From: Przewalskia tangutica
Taxonomy: Eukaryota > Streptophyta > Magnoliopsida > Solanales > Solanaceae
DNA: 64,000 nucleotides
Assembly (NCBI GenBank): GCA_029844215.1
Contig: CM056728.1
Coordinates: 60,179,789 to 60,243,788, forward strand
Reading direction: 5' to 3'
The stretch's first letter is position 1. Each line of letters begins with the position of its first letter. The notes beneath the pieces are model-generated. The model searched no databases, was not told where the DNA came from, and was given only the letters and a program-made list of their open reading frames with translations. Below are positions 1 through 11,160 of the stretch, piece by piece. A program made the translations under genes and the position numbers.

Positions 1-439
1 TAGTATTGTGCGGCGTTGGGTCGGGTTGAGGCCACGTTGCGGGTCAAACGCGGTAGGTTTGGTGGTGGGGTCAGGTTGTGGTGGTCGCTTTGTGTTAGGG
101 TTGTGAGGTGTTAGGCCCAAGTTTAGTTAACGTGTCTGAGTTCGTGGATGCGTTCGACCGATGGTCGGGCGATGGGGGCAGCCCATCGTGTTCTTGATCG
201 GGGCCGTTTACTCGGTGTGTTGGGTTATACGAAAGGTTGTAAGGCTGCACGGTGCCTATCTTCACCTTATGTCGACAGTGAAGCCCGAGTTGTGGCTATT
301 TTCGTTTTCTAAAAGTTTTACGAGCAAGGATAGGCACTCGGGTGAGTCTCGAGAATCACATTCGCCTCGGGCGATGTTTGGATTTGAGGATAGTTGTAGG
401 GATTGTTGTCTCTGTGGAGGTAGTGTTTAAGCTACCATT

Positions 440-1050
440 TCGGTGTTCGGATATTGCCTTATGAAGCCTTGTAAGGGCGGAAGTGTAAGTTGCTTGGTCG
501 ATTGGTTCGATGTTGGCAAGATTGGATAGTTGGTTGAGCTTGTTCCGGTGATGTGGATAGTGAAGCTTGTCTAGAAGAAGTTACGGCAGCTCGGAGGAAT
601 TGTGCGGATAATCGGCGGCGGCGTTTAGAGTTGAGTTGACGGTCGGTCTTCTTGAAAGCACCACCCGGGTTGGGGTGACGAGTTAGGAATCTGAGAGGAA
701 CTTAGCGAGTTACTTTGGGCCTTTGTGAGTTCATGTGAAGGATAGGCGGGTTGCCTATATGTTAGCTTTGCCGTCCGACTTAGGAGGCGATACGTCCGAT
801 CTTTCGTATTGTTATGATCGGGAAAGTATCGGAGATCCATCCGCAGTGTTCGATTAATGATGACCACGTTAGAGATAGTAACCCGAGTTTTGAAGGCGGC
901 GATGTCGAAATGTGGTAAGAGTTCGAGTGTCACGGCGACCTTAGGGATCGCATGCGATCGTGCAGGTTGTTGGGTCGGGGTGACACTAGAACCTCGCGGC
1001 AAAGTGACAAAAGTGGTATCGGTGGTATCGCGAGCATAGATGTGATCATT
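440..1050 (+). pseudogene. Gypsy integrase C-terminal remnant (A1)
   Basis: Broken reading frames here spell pieces of the C-terminal part of a Ty3/gypsy integrase. The block near 455-520 matches the conserved YEALYGRKCRSP...WFDVG stretch. About 620-720 matches the segment before the GPF motif, and about 740-800 the VAY-LALPSDL segment. Several frameshifts and stops separate them. The same order is present in F (about 60930-61460) and, on the minus strand, in G (about 39400-39940). In an intact element this region belongs to the integrase that inserts the cDNA. Here it cannot make a protein. Some of the breaks sit at CAG/CTG-like sites and may be sequence error. Confidence 0.7.
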
Positions 1051-1250
1051 TCTTTTTTGTAAAAGAAGGTCACGAAAGAAGTATATTATAGACCCGGTGA
1101 GAGGTGTTATGGTGATGATAGAGGTGTTTCCTCGTGGACTTGGATGTAGGCTTTTTGCGCAAGTTGTTTACGTGGCCATGTGGCAAGGATTGTTCTCGTA
1201 AGTATAGTAGTGAAGACTATCTTGGCGCGTTTGTCTTGAGATTTAAAGGG

Positions 1251-1282
1251 AACATTCGGGACGAATGTTTCTAAGAGGAGAA
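1251..1282 (+). promoter_or_regulatory. PPT-proximal hairpin and polypurine tract of A1
   Basis: The hairpin AACATTCG-GGA-CGAATGTT occupies 1251-1269, and the purine tract AAGAGGAGAA (1273-1282) ends one base before the LTR. The tract is the expected primer for plus-strand cDNA synthesis. The same pair of signals precedes every 3' LTR in the window. Confidence 0.75.
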
Positions 1283-4200
1283 TGTTATACCGTATTTCCA
1301 GTATATGCGTAGGCGTGCGTATAAAAGTTTAAAGCCTTGAGTAGGCAAAGTGACTTGGCGATTTATGTTTGTGCACAACACCCGTTTAGAGTCGTTTTTC
1401 GAAAGCGTTTTCCACGACTTCGTAGGGAATTTCGGCGCTATGTCATTTCTAATTTTTGCGGATTTTTCGAGAGGCGAAATGTGTTGGACCAACAAGAGGC
1501 GCCACGGCACCTCGTTAGTGGACTTCAAATCGTCCGTTGGACGAAAATGGCTAAGCTTGGCACGTTTTGTGCCTTGGCACAAAGTCAAGGGTAGGTAGGA
1601 TATTTGTGTTTGGTAAATCCTAGCCTACACTTGCCTAACACATGGATTGATCTTGGCCTTTGGTTGGCCATCCCTTGACCTATAAATACCCTCTAAGGTT
1701 GAAGACTTCTTCATCCAAAATGCCTAAGTCTTGAGAGCCTTCCTCCCCCACGCACCGTGAGGCCTCTTGGCGAGAGATGTCCTCCCACTTGCCTAGTGGC
1801 TCTCGGCGAGATGTCCCTCCACTCTAGTAGTGTGGCGTGGGGTACCCACTAGCCTAGTTGCTTTCGTATAATACCCCTCTCTTGGTAGAAATACTCTCAA
1901 AGTATTGTTATAATGCCCAAATTACCTTAGCCGTATACCTTGTTGTATTCTAAGGTTATACTATCTGAAAAGCCCGAGAAAATACTATTATACTCCGTCG
2001 GTCACCAAACCGAAACCACAAGGAAAATCTCCATGGTTAGTTGGAGTAGTATGTAGAAGTTGGTTAGAACTTCTAAGGGTAGTTTGGAGGCGGGTTGGAG
2101 CGCGGAGTTGGAGCTAAGCGATTGCCGGATCGACTTTATACTTGGATAATTATGGGCTTATCGAGGTAAATATCTTGTCCTCTATTGTAATTGGAAATTA
2201 CATGTTGTTTGAATATATAGTTGAAGTATACTATATATAGTCTGAACGTAGTTAGTTGGCAATGTCTTTTGACTTAAGCTGAAGAAGCTGAATTGTAATT
2301 ACATAGGGTGTATTCTGATGACTTGTGTAGTAATCTTGTGGAGTAGAATTGTACCCGTTCGGGTTAGATGATTAACCCCACTGGTTGGCTTGGCAGTAGC
2401 GGCCGTTAGAGGAGGAGATTTCTGTTGTTGCGGGGAGAGTCTTTGCCAAATTTTACGTAGAATGTTCTACGTTAAGATCTAGATTTTAATAAGCGCCTTG
2501 TGGCCTTATAGGTTGAAGTGCTACGTGTGGCGTAATCTTACGGACTAAGGAGTAGTTGACGGTTTGAGGTACTCGGGGCGTTTTGCTATTAGTCGATAAT
2601 CGTCGCGAGGTATGTGAACCTCTTCCTATCTCTTCTAGCATGAAATGTGTGAACTATGTGATGCGGTGAGCGTCGTGTGCTAAATGTATTTGATTGGTTT
2701 AAAACATAAAGTGTTATAACGGCTTTATGGGAAGTTGGTTATAACGACTTTATGTTGGTGAGAAAATACATATGGTTTTTAATAAGATGGCGATTTGAAT
2801 TATAAGCGGCTTGTTATGTGTTAATAAAGAACTTGAAGTATTTCAAAAGATTTTGGAATCATTTTGAAAGAAGAAGTAATACTTGGTTTTGAAAACTTAA
2901 GAGTTATGCTAGCTTTATGGGAAGTTAGGTATAACGGCTTAAGAATGTTTTCTTGATTTGGAAATCGGAATGTGTATCGACAAACCAACTGCGGCGTTAA
3001 TAAAAGGAAATGTTTTGACTAATTAAGTATTATTAAAACCGAGAAACTTCCATCTGCATAGAAGCTAAGATGAGACAAAATGATATTTCCTAGATCACAA
3101 TTTCTGTAATAAGATTGTTATAAACAAGAATATCCTACTCACATATAAGACTTATGTTTCTCAGTTGTTTAAAGGAGAATTATATTCTTAAATGAATAAG
3201 ACTATGAACTATGAAACCTTTCTAAAATAAGAAACGTGAACATTTGAAATTAGGCAAACTTGGACGTTTGGAAAATAATGTTGTTACTTGATTTTACAAA
3301 GGTAAGTGTTTTGGTTTATTTAAAAAGATAGTCACTCTATTTTATACTACGGGTATTGTGTGACTTATGTGAAAGCAACGGATCTTTTAAAAGATTTAAT
3401 GTATGAAGTACTTTAGGGGTAGATACCCGAACTTGTTAGCTTAAAGTACCTTGTGTGAATAACTTGATTGTGTTGGTTTGAGATAGCCTTGTAAATACTT
3501 TCTTGTTGATGTGATAAGTGAAAATGTTAGGATGCTACGTGTGTTAGTATCTTGTGTGATCGTGATGTAAGGGGGTCATTCTTGTTGTGCTTACGTTGTT
3601 AAGCGTTAAGCGTTGTACTATTATTGTATCACATACCCTTTGACTTATTATCACAGGGCTTGCCACCCTTGATGCGGTCTTTACGGCTATGCGGTCCTCG
3701 TGACTATGCAGTCGCGGTAGCTCGGGATTGATCATTCGGGTGTTTAGCACGATGCGGGGATTCCTATGCGGTCTGTGAGACTATGCGGTCTTTTGAGACT
3801 ATGCGGGTTGCGGGAGCCTAGGCGGATACCGAGGGTTACCGCCCGATGCGGGGTATACCTCGGTGATGCAGGACCATGATTCGAGAATACCTCATGCGGG
3901 TCCGTGTGGGACCTATGCGGGCTGCGAGTTCGAGGATAGACACGCGCATTGATATTGCGGGCGAGTAGCGGCCGATCATGTGGTGCGGTGCAGAAAGACC
4001 TCGGGATCTGATTTGTGGTATTTTTGATGCGTGGGTCTTAGTAGTCGGCTATGCCTTCGTACTTGCCGTGCGGTTTTATTGTGATAACTTTGAGGCGTGA
4101 GTCACGACTTGACATATTTGCTTATTTATTGGTGAACTATAGTTTGGTTATCATACATGTCTCTGCTTTATATAGACTACTATGATTTCATTTCTGATTT

Positions 4201-4650
4201 ATTTTGATTTCACATACTTGGTACTGTTATCGACCTCGCTTGAAGTGCGTTCATCTGCGAGTAAAGGTACACGATCATTGATCCTCGCTCTTAGGGTCAC
4301 GATTCGGCATTTGGGAAAGCTCCGTTTCTCGGAGGCTTATCGGTGGTATAGTCCCTGTTGTTGTAGGTGTTTACATTCGGGGTATGGCGGGCCCTGTCCG
4401 CCATTGTTGTCGTATCATTTCTTAGAAGTGCATGTAATCTTGTCGTGGCGGGGTTTGTGAAAAGGATTAAACTGTTCATTTGTAAAAGTTGTTATTTATA
4501 TATGCCGAAAGGCAAGTTTTCCTCAGATTACTGTTTTGTACTTCACTTGTTTCATGTATATGTTTTATGTTCCGCTGATTACTCTGATGTTGTGTCACTA
4601 GGGTGCCCGGGGTAAGGCACCAGTCACGGGCCCAGTTTCGGGTCGTGACA
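1283..4650 (+). repeat. A1 3' LTR, family A (3368 bp)
   Basis: The LTR starts TGTTATACCGTATTTCC and ends GGGTCGTGACA, giving TG...CA termini. A TATA box (TATAAATA, 1681-1688) lies about 400 bp from the start and marks the likely U3/R promoter. A run of degenerate ATGCGG-containing units lies at about 3665-3990. A roughly 160-bp block shared between families A and B lies at about 2971-3128. The base after the end (4651) is already antisense family B LTR, so A1 was inserted into that LTR. The 5-base TSD would begin GTCAC, but the partner copy is outside the window. No gene is seen inside. Confidence 0.85.
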
Positions 4651-5182
4651 GTCACATACCTCCTCGGCTAAAACCACTTGCCAAGTCGAATATGCCGCGC
4701 GTAGAATATCCACCTATAATAACCATAACACGTCTATCAACTTCTAGTTTTCTTCGTAGAGTATTTCTAAGCATAAGGTCTCTTATTCTATGGAAAATTG
4801 GGCAGCACTTCCCCTGTTTCTACGTACTTTTCCACCTTTTTCAAGGCCCGAAATCAATAACCAACTGCCACATTTAAGGCGCAATAATACATCAAGTCAA
4901 AGGGGATTACACGTCTAACTGGACGTGTAAAATTCAGCCCCTTAATCTACCAAAGCTGTCCATAATACTAGTCCATAGTCCAATGTAAAAACAGTCCAAA
5001 GTCCAATGTAAAAACAGTCCAAGTCCTTTAGTTGGTGTTCTTGGCCAACTACTACAATCAAAATTGTCCAGTTTTCGGTTAGCATGCCAATACTTGTTTC
5101 ATTACTTCTTTAATATTCCAACTTATATTCCAATCTTTATATAAGTTATATTAACTTGTTATTAACAAGATTCCTTCATGTC

Positions 5183-5199
5183 AACAAGTAATAGGTAAT
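5183..5199. repeat. Left target-site duplication of the non-LTR insertion
   Basis: The 17 bases AACAAGTAATAGGTAAT are repeated exactly at 7296-7312. The related LTR at 8757-8773 has a single copy with no insertion, which is an empty site. Confidence 0.92.
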
Positions 5200-7295
5200 T
5201 TTAATCAAAGGCACTAACAACGAAAGAGGAGTTAGAGAGATGTTTCTCTCACTAGGCAAAAATGCTCTCAACATTTTTTCCTAGTTGCTCTTCTACGTCT
5301 TCCTTTTTCTATGATTTTCATCAACTGATATACTACACGGATTGTTCTTTGATCTAATCCATCCTACGTTGAAGTTTGAGTGTTCATTTCACGCTCACTC
5401 TAATTGATTTGTTATAGAGTAAGGTATCTTCCTTATAGCCATGAGAAAGAATACAAAGATTTCAGCCAAGAGAATGAAAGAGATTATTTTGATTGTTCAA
5501 GATTACAAGTTACAAGATATGAATTTGAAGTTTGCATTTCAGGCGGCTTAGCGATGCTTGATTGCATCTCTGAATATTGGTGAATATTCGGGACAGGCGG
5601 GTGTTGCTGGGTTATTAGCAGGTCAGGAGGGTGATCTTGGTGTGCAAGAGGGTCATGATGGTGGTCTTGGGTTGAAGAAGCAGCTCTTGGTTTCTCCCAA
5701 CCTTCCGGTGGTAACCTCAGCTAGTGTTCCGGTTGAAAAACATCACAATGGAAGGTTTACGGGTCTTGACGGATTTCCCAGGTCAAATGTGGGAAAGGTG
5801 GGTGGTCACGGATTGCAGGAGGGTCGTGATGGTGATAAGGGGTTGTGGTTGAAACCCATGGTTCACCGTTCAATTGTCTTTGAGTCCAAGGGAGCTTTTC
5901 CGCGAGCTCCTAGAAGTCGTTAAAGGCTGCTGCGATTCGGTAAGCACTCACGGCTCGAGAGATGCGGATCTTGATAGTGATCGGTCGAAAGTGGGTATGG
6001 AGGGTGGACCCGGGGTGCAGGAGGGTGGTGTTGATGTTCAGGGTTTGAGGCTTGCATCCTCGGGCCTCCGATCCTTGGTTTACGAGTGCAAAGAGTTTTT
6101 CGTGGCGGCTTTGGATGACAAGGGGTCAACGGGACTCGAGGTTAGTCACGGGTTGACTGCGGGTCAGGTGGGTGGGCATGGGTCTTGGGGAAAGTCCATG
6201 GGCCACCAGCCTTTAGTGGTTGACTCCGAGAACTTTTCTTTTCCAATTAGCCTTGGAAATGCTAAGGTTGTGGAAGCCGAGGGGTTTTTTAGCCAAAAGA
6301 GGTCTAGTAATTTGATGCATTCTATTGTTGCGGATGTCAATGGCACGCCTCATTCATTATGTGCTACAACTGATGTTGCTCCTAATCCTCATTCATTAGG
6401 TGCTACTTTCGAAGTTGAGGACATTGGGAATGAAGGTGGTGCGGTTTCCGAAACGTCACCCCTTCTCGAGGGGATGACGGGTCGCATGGGTGGGCACCGG
6501 TTGATGGCGGATCTTGAGGGTGGTTCCGGGTCAAAGGAGGGTCAGAAGGGTGGTCATGGGTTGCTGTTTGATCATGATGGTGGTCACGAGTCATGGCTGC
6601 AGCCCAAGGGTTTTCGGTTCATGTTTGTAGGGTCCGAAGTTGGTTCATTTCCCATGGCTCTTGGGATTTCAAATCGTGCGGGAGTTGGAAGGTCTACTCT
6701 TCAAACGAGACTTGGTTACTTGGGGAATTTAATTGCTGAGAGAACCAAGGAAACATCTCATTCAATGGGACATCGAAACTTGATAAGGGTGGGAACCGAA
6801 GAGTCAACTCTTCTATTGAATTCAAAGGTTGCGGAAACCAAAGGGGTAGCTCGTCCAAAGAGGTATGGAAGCTTGATGGCTACGGGAACCGAGGGGTCTA
6901 CTAGTCAAATGAGTCTTGGAAGATCAACTAATGTGGAATTCGAAGGGTCGTTCTATTCCAATAAGCCTAAGAATGCTGATCTTGTCTCGTCCATTGAAGC
7001 ATTTAATGCCGAGGGACATGAGCCATTTATGGCAACCATTCCCAATGATGCACTAGTCTTGATTTCCCCCATGAATGCATCTATTGCACCTACTGAGCGT
7101 GCAAATGATACTCGGAAGCCACAATATGATTTAATTCCCTCCTGTAACGTCACCTTTGTGTGAACGCCCCATCACCCACTCTTTAATTTCGTGTTTATGC
7201 TTACGTTGAGGAGTGAGAACCCTCAACGACTGATTGTAGCTCCCTGTTATTTTCGTTTGTTCTTTTATAATATTTGCATTTACCTAAAAAAAAAA
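5200..7295 (+). mobile_element. Poly(A)-tailed non-LTR insertion (ORF1-only LINE-like element or retrocopy)
   Basis: The unit is about 2.1 kb, is flanked by an exact 17-bp direct repeat and ends in a run of A (7286-7297, overlapping the repeat). These are the hallmarks of target-primed reverse transcription by LINE machinery. The 5' end carries a roughly 240-bp leader, then a long open frame (5441-7163) with one stop and one frameshift, then about 120 bp of 3' UTR. No endonuclease or reverse transcriptase is encoded. It could be a non-autonomous LINE that keeps only an ORF1-like gene, a 5'-truncated unit of an unfamiliar LINE, or a processed copy of a host mRNA. The preserved empty site at 8757-8773 supports a clean, single insertion. 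Confidence 0.85.
5441..7163 (+). pseudogene. Glycine/histidine-rich repeat protein of unknown function inside the non-LTR insertion
   Basis: The frame starts at ATG 5441 (MRKNTKISAK...). It meets a TAG at 5549-5551, continues in the same frame to 5923, and is then followed by a +1-frame segment that stays open from 5874 to the TGA at 7161-7163 (429 codons). Only one stop and one frameshift break about 570 codons. The protein shows diverged internal repeats: a GGHG or GGPG start, a short acidic/Gly stretch, then a hydrophobic stretch like LRSLVYECKEFF or FRFMFVGSEVGSF. A second repeat type carries TEGSTSQMSLG-like blocks. I see no zinc knuckle, RRM, endonuclease or RT motif. The lack of any such domain leaves the choice between an ORF1-like protein and a retrocopied host gene open. 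The function is unknown. Confidence 0.6.
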
Positions 7296-7312
7296 AACAA
7301 GTAATAGGTAAT
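7296..7312. repeat. Right target-site duplication of the non-LTR insertion
   Basis: This is the second copy of AACAAGTAATAGGTAAT, directly after the poly(A) run. Its first two A bases could also belong to the tail. Confidence 0.92.
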
Positions 7313-8385
7313 GTTTTAACAACTTTAATGGCTAGCATGCCAATTTCTCAATTTTAACAACTTTAATGGCTAGCATGCCAATTTCGATTTTTAACATCTT
7401 TATTAAGGTCCAAATCTTTTCAATCTTCCTTCCACATATCATATACTCAAATGTATACTACTAACATATGTAATTTCTAACTTCACTAAAAGGACAAAGA
7501 TTATTACCTCAATAAGCCCAAAATTTTCCAATGATTAAAAGTCGATCCTTAGGAATCTTAGCTCCAATTCCTTACGTTCCAATCCACTCCAAGCAACCCT
7601 TAGAAGTTCCTATCCAACTTCTCTTAAAACTTCATCCAAAATATGAAGATTACCCTAGGGTTTCACTTTGCGACTATCGGATTAACGTAGTATTTTCGGG
7701 ATTTTTGTGTTGGATATCTTTAGAACACTACCAGGGATACTTGGTTTTAGTATTGGGATTTATCAACAACAATTGAAGAAATTCTAAGCCTAATGGGGTG
7801 TTTGGCCGAGAGCAACTACAAGGGAGGGAGTATATTTTTGTCTTGGAAATATTCTAAGTGTTGATGAAGTCTTGCTACAAGTGTGTATATATAAGACAAC
7901 CAAGGGCTAGGATTAAAACAAATGTGTGGATGAGATTGGGGACAAGTGTGTGTGGGTCCCACAAGCCACTTGTCCAACAAATATCTTGGGACACTTGGCT
8001 TGCCATTTGTCCCACACCATTTCGCCCCACATGGGCCCACACGGGGTGACACATGTCGCCCTCCTATTCGTCCAAAATATTTTCATCTCCCAAAAACATC
8101 CATATTGGCCAAAATCTCAAAAATATTATGGGCCCCACAAAATCGTAAATATTTCCCGTGGGCCCCACGTGACCAATTCTGGAAATAAAATCCATAATTC
8201 TATTATATTCCAAAAAGTCCAAATCCCAAATCTGAGAACTCAATTCTCCTTATTAAACACTTTTCCTTCACGGGTTCCGAGATTTCTTTTTAAGGAAAAA
8301 ATGCATCTTCTATCGTTCCATAATTTAACCTTTATCGTCTTACGTACGTTCTCTTATTCTTGTGTTGGAACTACGGGGTGTAACA

Positions 8386-9826
8386 CTTTTCCACCTTTTT
8401 CAAGGCCCGAAATCAATAACCAAATGCCACATAAGGCTCAACAAAATCATATTTCAAAGGGGATTACACGTCAAATAAGGCGTGTAAAATTCATCCCTTT
8501 AATCTACCAACCCTGTCCATTAAAACTAGTCCATAGTCCAATGTAAAAACAGTCCATAGTCCAATATAAAAACAGTTCATTAGTCCACTAATACAATCCA
8601 TTAGTCCAGTCCTTTAGTTGGTGTTCTTGGCCAACTACTATAATCAAAATTGTCCAGTTTTTCGGCTAGCATGCCAATATTGTTTTATTACTTCTTTATA
8701 ATCCTCCAATCTTTATAAGTTATATTAACTTGTTATCAACAAGATTCCTTCATGTCAACAAGTAATAGGTAATGTTTTAACAACTTTAATGGCTAGCATG
8801 CCAATTCTCGATTTTAACAACTTTAATGGCTAGCATGCCAATTTCGGTTTTTAACATCTTATTAAGGTCCAAATCTTTACAATCTTCTTTCCACATATCA
8901 CATACTCATTATATACAACAACATATGTAATTCCAACTTCACTAAAAGGACAAGGATTATTACCTCAATAAGCCCAAAATTTCCAAGATTATAAGTCGAT
9001 CTTAGGAATCTTAGCTCATATTCCTTACGTTCCAATCCACTCCAAGTAACCCTTAGAAGTTCCTAACCAACTTCTCTTAACACTTCATCCAACAATATGA
9101 AGATCACCTTAGGGTTTCACTTTGCGACTATCGGATTAACGTAGTATTTCCGGGATTTTTGTGTTGGGGTATCTTTAGAACACTACAAGGGACACTTGGT
9201 TTAAGTGTTGGGATTTATCAACAACAATTGAAGAATTGTTCTTCAAGGGGGGGGGGGGGTGTGCTGAGAGCACCAACAGGGGAGGGAGTATATTTTGTCT
9301 TGAAAATTTCTAAGTGAAGTCTTCAACCTCTAAGTGTGTATATATAAGACAACCAAGGGCTAGGATTAAAATAAATGTATGGTTGAGATTGGGGGCAAGT
9401 GTGTGTGGCTCCCACAAGCCACTTGTCCAACAAATATCTTATGCCACTTGGCCTAGCATTCTCGCCCAACATGGGCCATATGGGGGTGACATGTGTCGCC
9501 CTCCTATTTGTCCAAAATATTTCATCTCCCCAAAATCTCACTAATTGGTCAAATATCGAAAACCTTGTGGGCCCCACAAAAACGTAAAATTTCCCGGATG
9601 GGCCCCACATGACCAAATCTGGAAATAATATACCATAATTCTTATAAATCCTAAAAGTCTCAACTACCAAAATTGAGAATCCAATTCCCAATAAAAAAAA
9701 AATTCCTTCACGAGGTTCGGAATATTTTCCGTAGAAAAAAGGAAATCTTTCTTCCTTTCCAAACTTAAAGTCGCATTCTCTTACGTACGTCCTCATATAC
9801 ATATCCTGAAACTACGGGGTGTAACA
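8386..9826 (-). repeat. Antisense family B-type LTR fragment (LTR2) with empty site
   Basis: The piece matches LTR1 from about 4828 to 8385 without the non-LTR insertion and ends GGGGTGTAACA at 9826, the antisense LTR start. It joins LTR1 abruptly at 8385/8386, in the middle of the LTR, as expected if LTR1 was inserted into it. The rest should lie left of the window. A 13-G run is at 9247-9259. Copia coding sequence begins directly at 9827, so LTR2 belongs to an element inserted in the copia. No gene is seen. Confidence 0.8.
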
Positions 9827-10635
9827 AAAACTAGGGGATACTATTTCTATCTTCCTGGAGAACATAAGGTAATTGTTTCCAGAAATGCAATTTTTCTTGA
9901 AGAAGACTATGTCTACAAGAAACAGAGTTGAAAAAAGATAGAACTTGAAGAAATTCAAGAAACACAAGATAATACAGAGGTTGAACCCTTGTCAAATGAC
10001 ATAGGCAAGGATCCAGTGGGAGTATTTGGTGAAGATTGGGTGCTTAGAGTATGCCCTTCAGCCGTGGAAATGTTGTGAGATATAATGCAGAAATGCAAGA
10101 CTCTCATACACAACTAATGGAAGATGATACAATAGTTTCATATCATCTCATTCAGGAAAGACATGAAAATGATATTCTTGAAAGCTCTCAAGGTGGTGGA
10201 TTTTCCAACACACAAACACCTCCTCACAATCAGAATACAACAAACACTAAAATGCAGAATATTCAACTCCGTAGGACCACTAGAACTCATCGTCCGCCTG
10301 AAAGACTAAATTTTCTTATTGAAACACACAATGAGATAGATATTCCTGATGACGATGAACCTACTACCTACAGCGAATCTATGTTAGAAATTGATTCACA
10401 AATATGGAAAGAAGCTATGAAATCCGAAATGGACTCAATGTACATCAATCAAGTGTGGAACTTGGTTGATTTGCCAACAGGGGTTAGACCCATAGGATGC
10501 AAATGGATCTTCAAGAAGAAGATTGATGTATATGGCAAGGTACAAACTTATACGACAAGATTGGTGGTTAATGGTTATAATCAACGGTCTGGGCCGATTA
10601 TGATGAAACCTTATCACCTATTGCTAAAATTAAGT
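9827..10635 (+). pseudogene. Ty1/copia pol fragment: integrase end to start of reverse transcriptase (left part)
   Basis: Translation gives a copia integrase C-terminal stretch (YYFYLPGEHKVIVSRNA near 9837-9888), a linker with LRRTTRTHRPPERL (about 10267-10308), then the RT start with IWKEAMKSEMDSM, WNLVDLP and GCKWIFKKKIDVYGK (about 10400-10540). The frame from 10051 is open to the H junction apart from a one-base loss near 10592 that shifts out of the DYDET region. A stop near 9930 separates the two open stretches. The fragment ends with the TSD TAAGT (10631-10635) and resumes at 54681. Motifs fit the Tork-like copia group. The 5' part of the element (LTR, gag, protease, most of integrase) must lie beyond the left edge. 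Confidence 0.88.
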
Positions 10636-11033
10636 TGTTACACCCCGTAGTTCCAGGGTATGTATATGAGGACGTACGTACGAGAATACGACATTAAGAT
10701 TGGAAAGGAAGAAAGATGCGATTTTTCGACGGAAAAGTTTCCGGATTTTGTGAAGGAAAAAGGTTTATTATTGAGAATTGGATTCTCAACTTTGGTATTT
10801 AAGACTTTAAGAATTTATAAGAATTTTGGATTTTATTTTTCGGAATAGTTCACGTGGGGCCCACGGGAGGAATTTACGATTTTGTGGGGCCCACTTTATT
10901 TTTGAAATTTTTGGCATTACGGATATTTTCGGGAGATGAAATATTTTGGACGAGTAGGAGGGCGACACATGGCACCCCCATGTGGCCCTATGGCCGAAAA
11001 TAGGGGACACTTGGCATTGGAGCGTTTTTCTTG

Positions 11034-11059
11034 GAGACATGTGGCTAGCCACATGTCTC
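11034..11059. promoter_or_regulatory. Perfect 26-bp palindrome in the H 5' LTR promoter
   Basis: The arms GAGACATGTGG and CCACATGTCTC flank CTAG. The site is about 95 bp upstream of the TATA box. The identical palindrome is in H's 3' LTR (33245-33270). Solo LTR C has a related dyad with paired base changes (16898-16923). Confidence 0.7.
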
Positions 11060-11152
11060 AATTTTGTGGTGGACATATGGTTGGTAGAACCCATACACAC
11101 ATGTCCCCAATCTACACCACACACTTGCCTTGATCTTGGCCTTTGATTTCTC

Positions 11153-11160
11153 TATAAATA
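11153..11160 (+). promoter_or_regulatory. TATA box of H 5' LTR
   Basis: TATAAATA followed by CCCCC sits about 520 bp into the LTR. The same sequence context occurs in every LTR of the window: 1681, 17017, 17669, 24949, 33364, 56169 and 62162 on the plus strand; 38713-38720, 44787-44794, 47010-47017 and 52526-52533 on the minus strand. Confidence 0.75.

Larger units (their letters stand above)
1..1282 (+). mobile_element. A1: 3' internal region of a family A gypsy element (left edge cut by window)
   Basis: This is the end of the internal region of a family A Ty3/gypsy element whose 5' part lies outside the window. Bases 1 to about 430 match the non-coding middle module also seen in F (from about 60450) and, reversed, in G (about 40100-40430), including a hairpin with GGGTTGA/TCAACCC arms near base 24. 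A degraded integrase tail follows, then the 3' module (about 1040-1250), a hairpin AACATTCG-GGA-CGAATGTT (1251-1269) and a purine tract (1273-1282) directly before the 3' LTR. The match to the internal regions of F and G suggests that this copy is also non-autonomous. No intact coding frame is present. Confidence 0.8.
4651..8385 (-). repeat. Antisense family B-type LTR (LTR1), interrupted by a non-LTR insertion
   Basis: Read on the minus strand the unit begins TGTTACACCCCGTAGTTCC at 8385 and runs left until A1 cuts it at 4651; its far end is outside the window. Segments at 4651-4800, 4890-4940 and 7500-7620 match the reverse complement of H's LTR in the same order. It carries TAGTCCA/CAATGTAAAAAC short tandem repeats near 4970-5030 and a roughly 47-bp duplication containing GGCTAGCATGCC at about 7313-7400, neither of which H has, so it is a diverged subfamily. 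Its 5200-7295 part is a separate insertion. Whether this is a solo LTR or part of a full element cannot be seen here. Confidence 0.8.

Noticed and set aside
7926..8546. 206-codon plus-strand open frame crossing the LTR1/LTR2 junction
   Set aside because: It lies antisense within LTR promoter sequence, spans a transposon junction and resembles no protein.
9323..9802. 159-codon minus-strand open frame
   Set aside because: It covers the U3 region of an LTR in the sense direction. Related frames in other LTRs are broken at different places, as expected of non-coding sequence.
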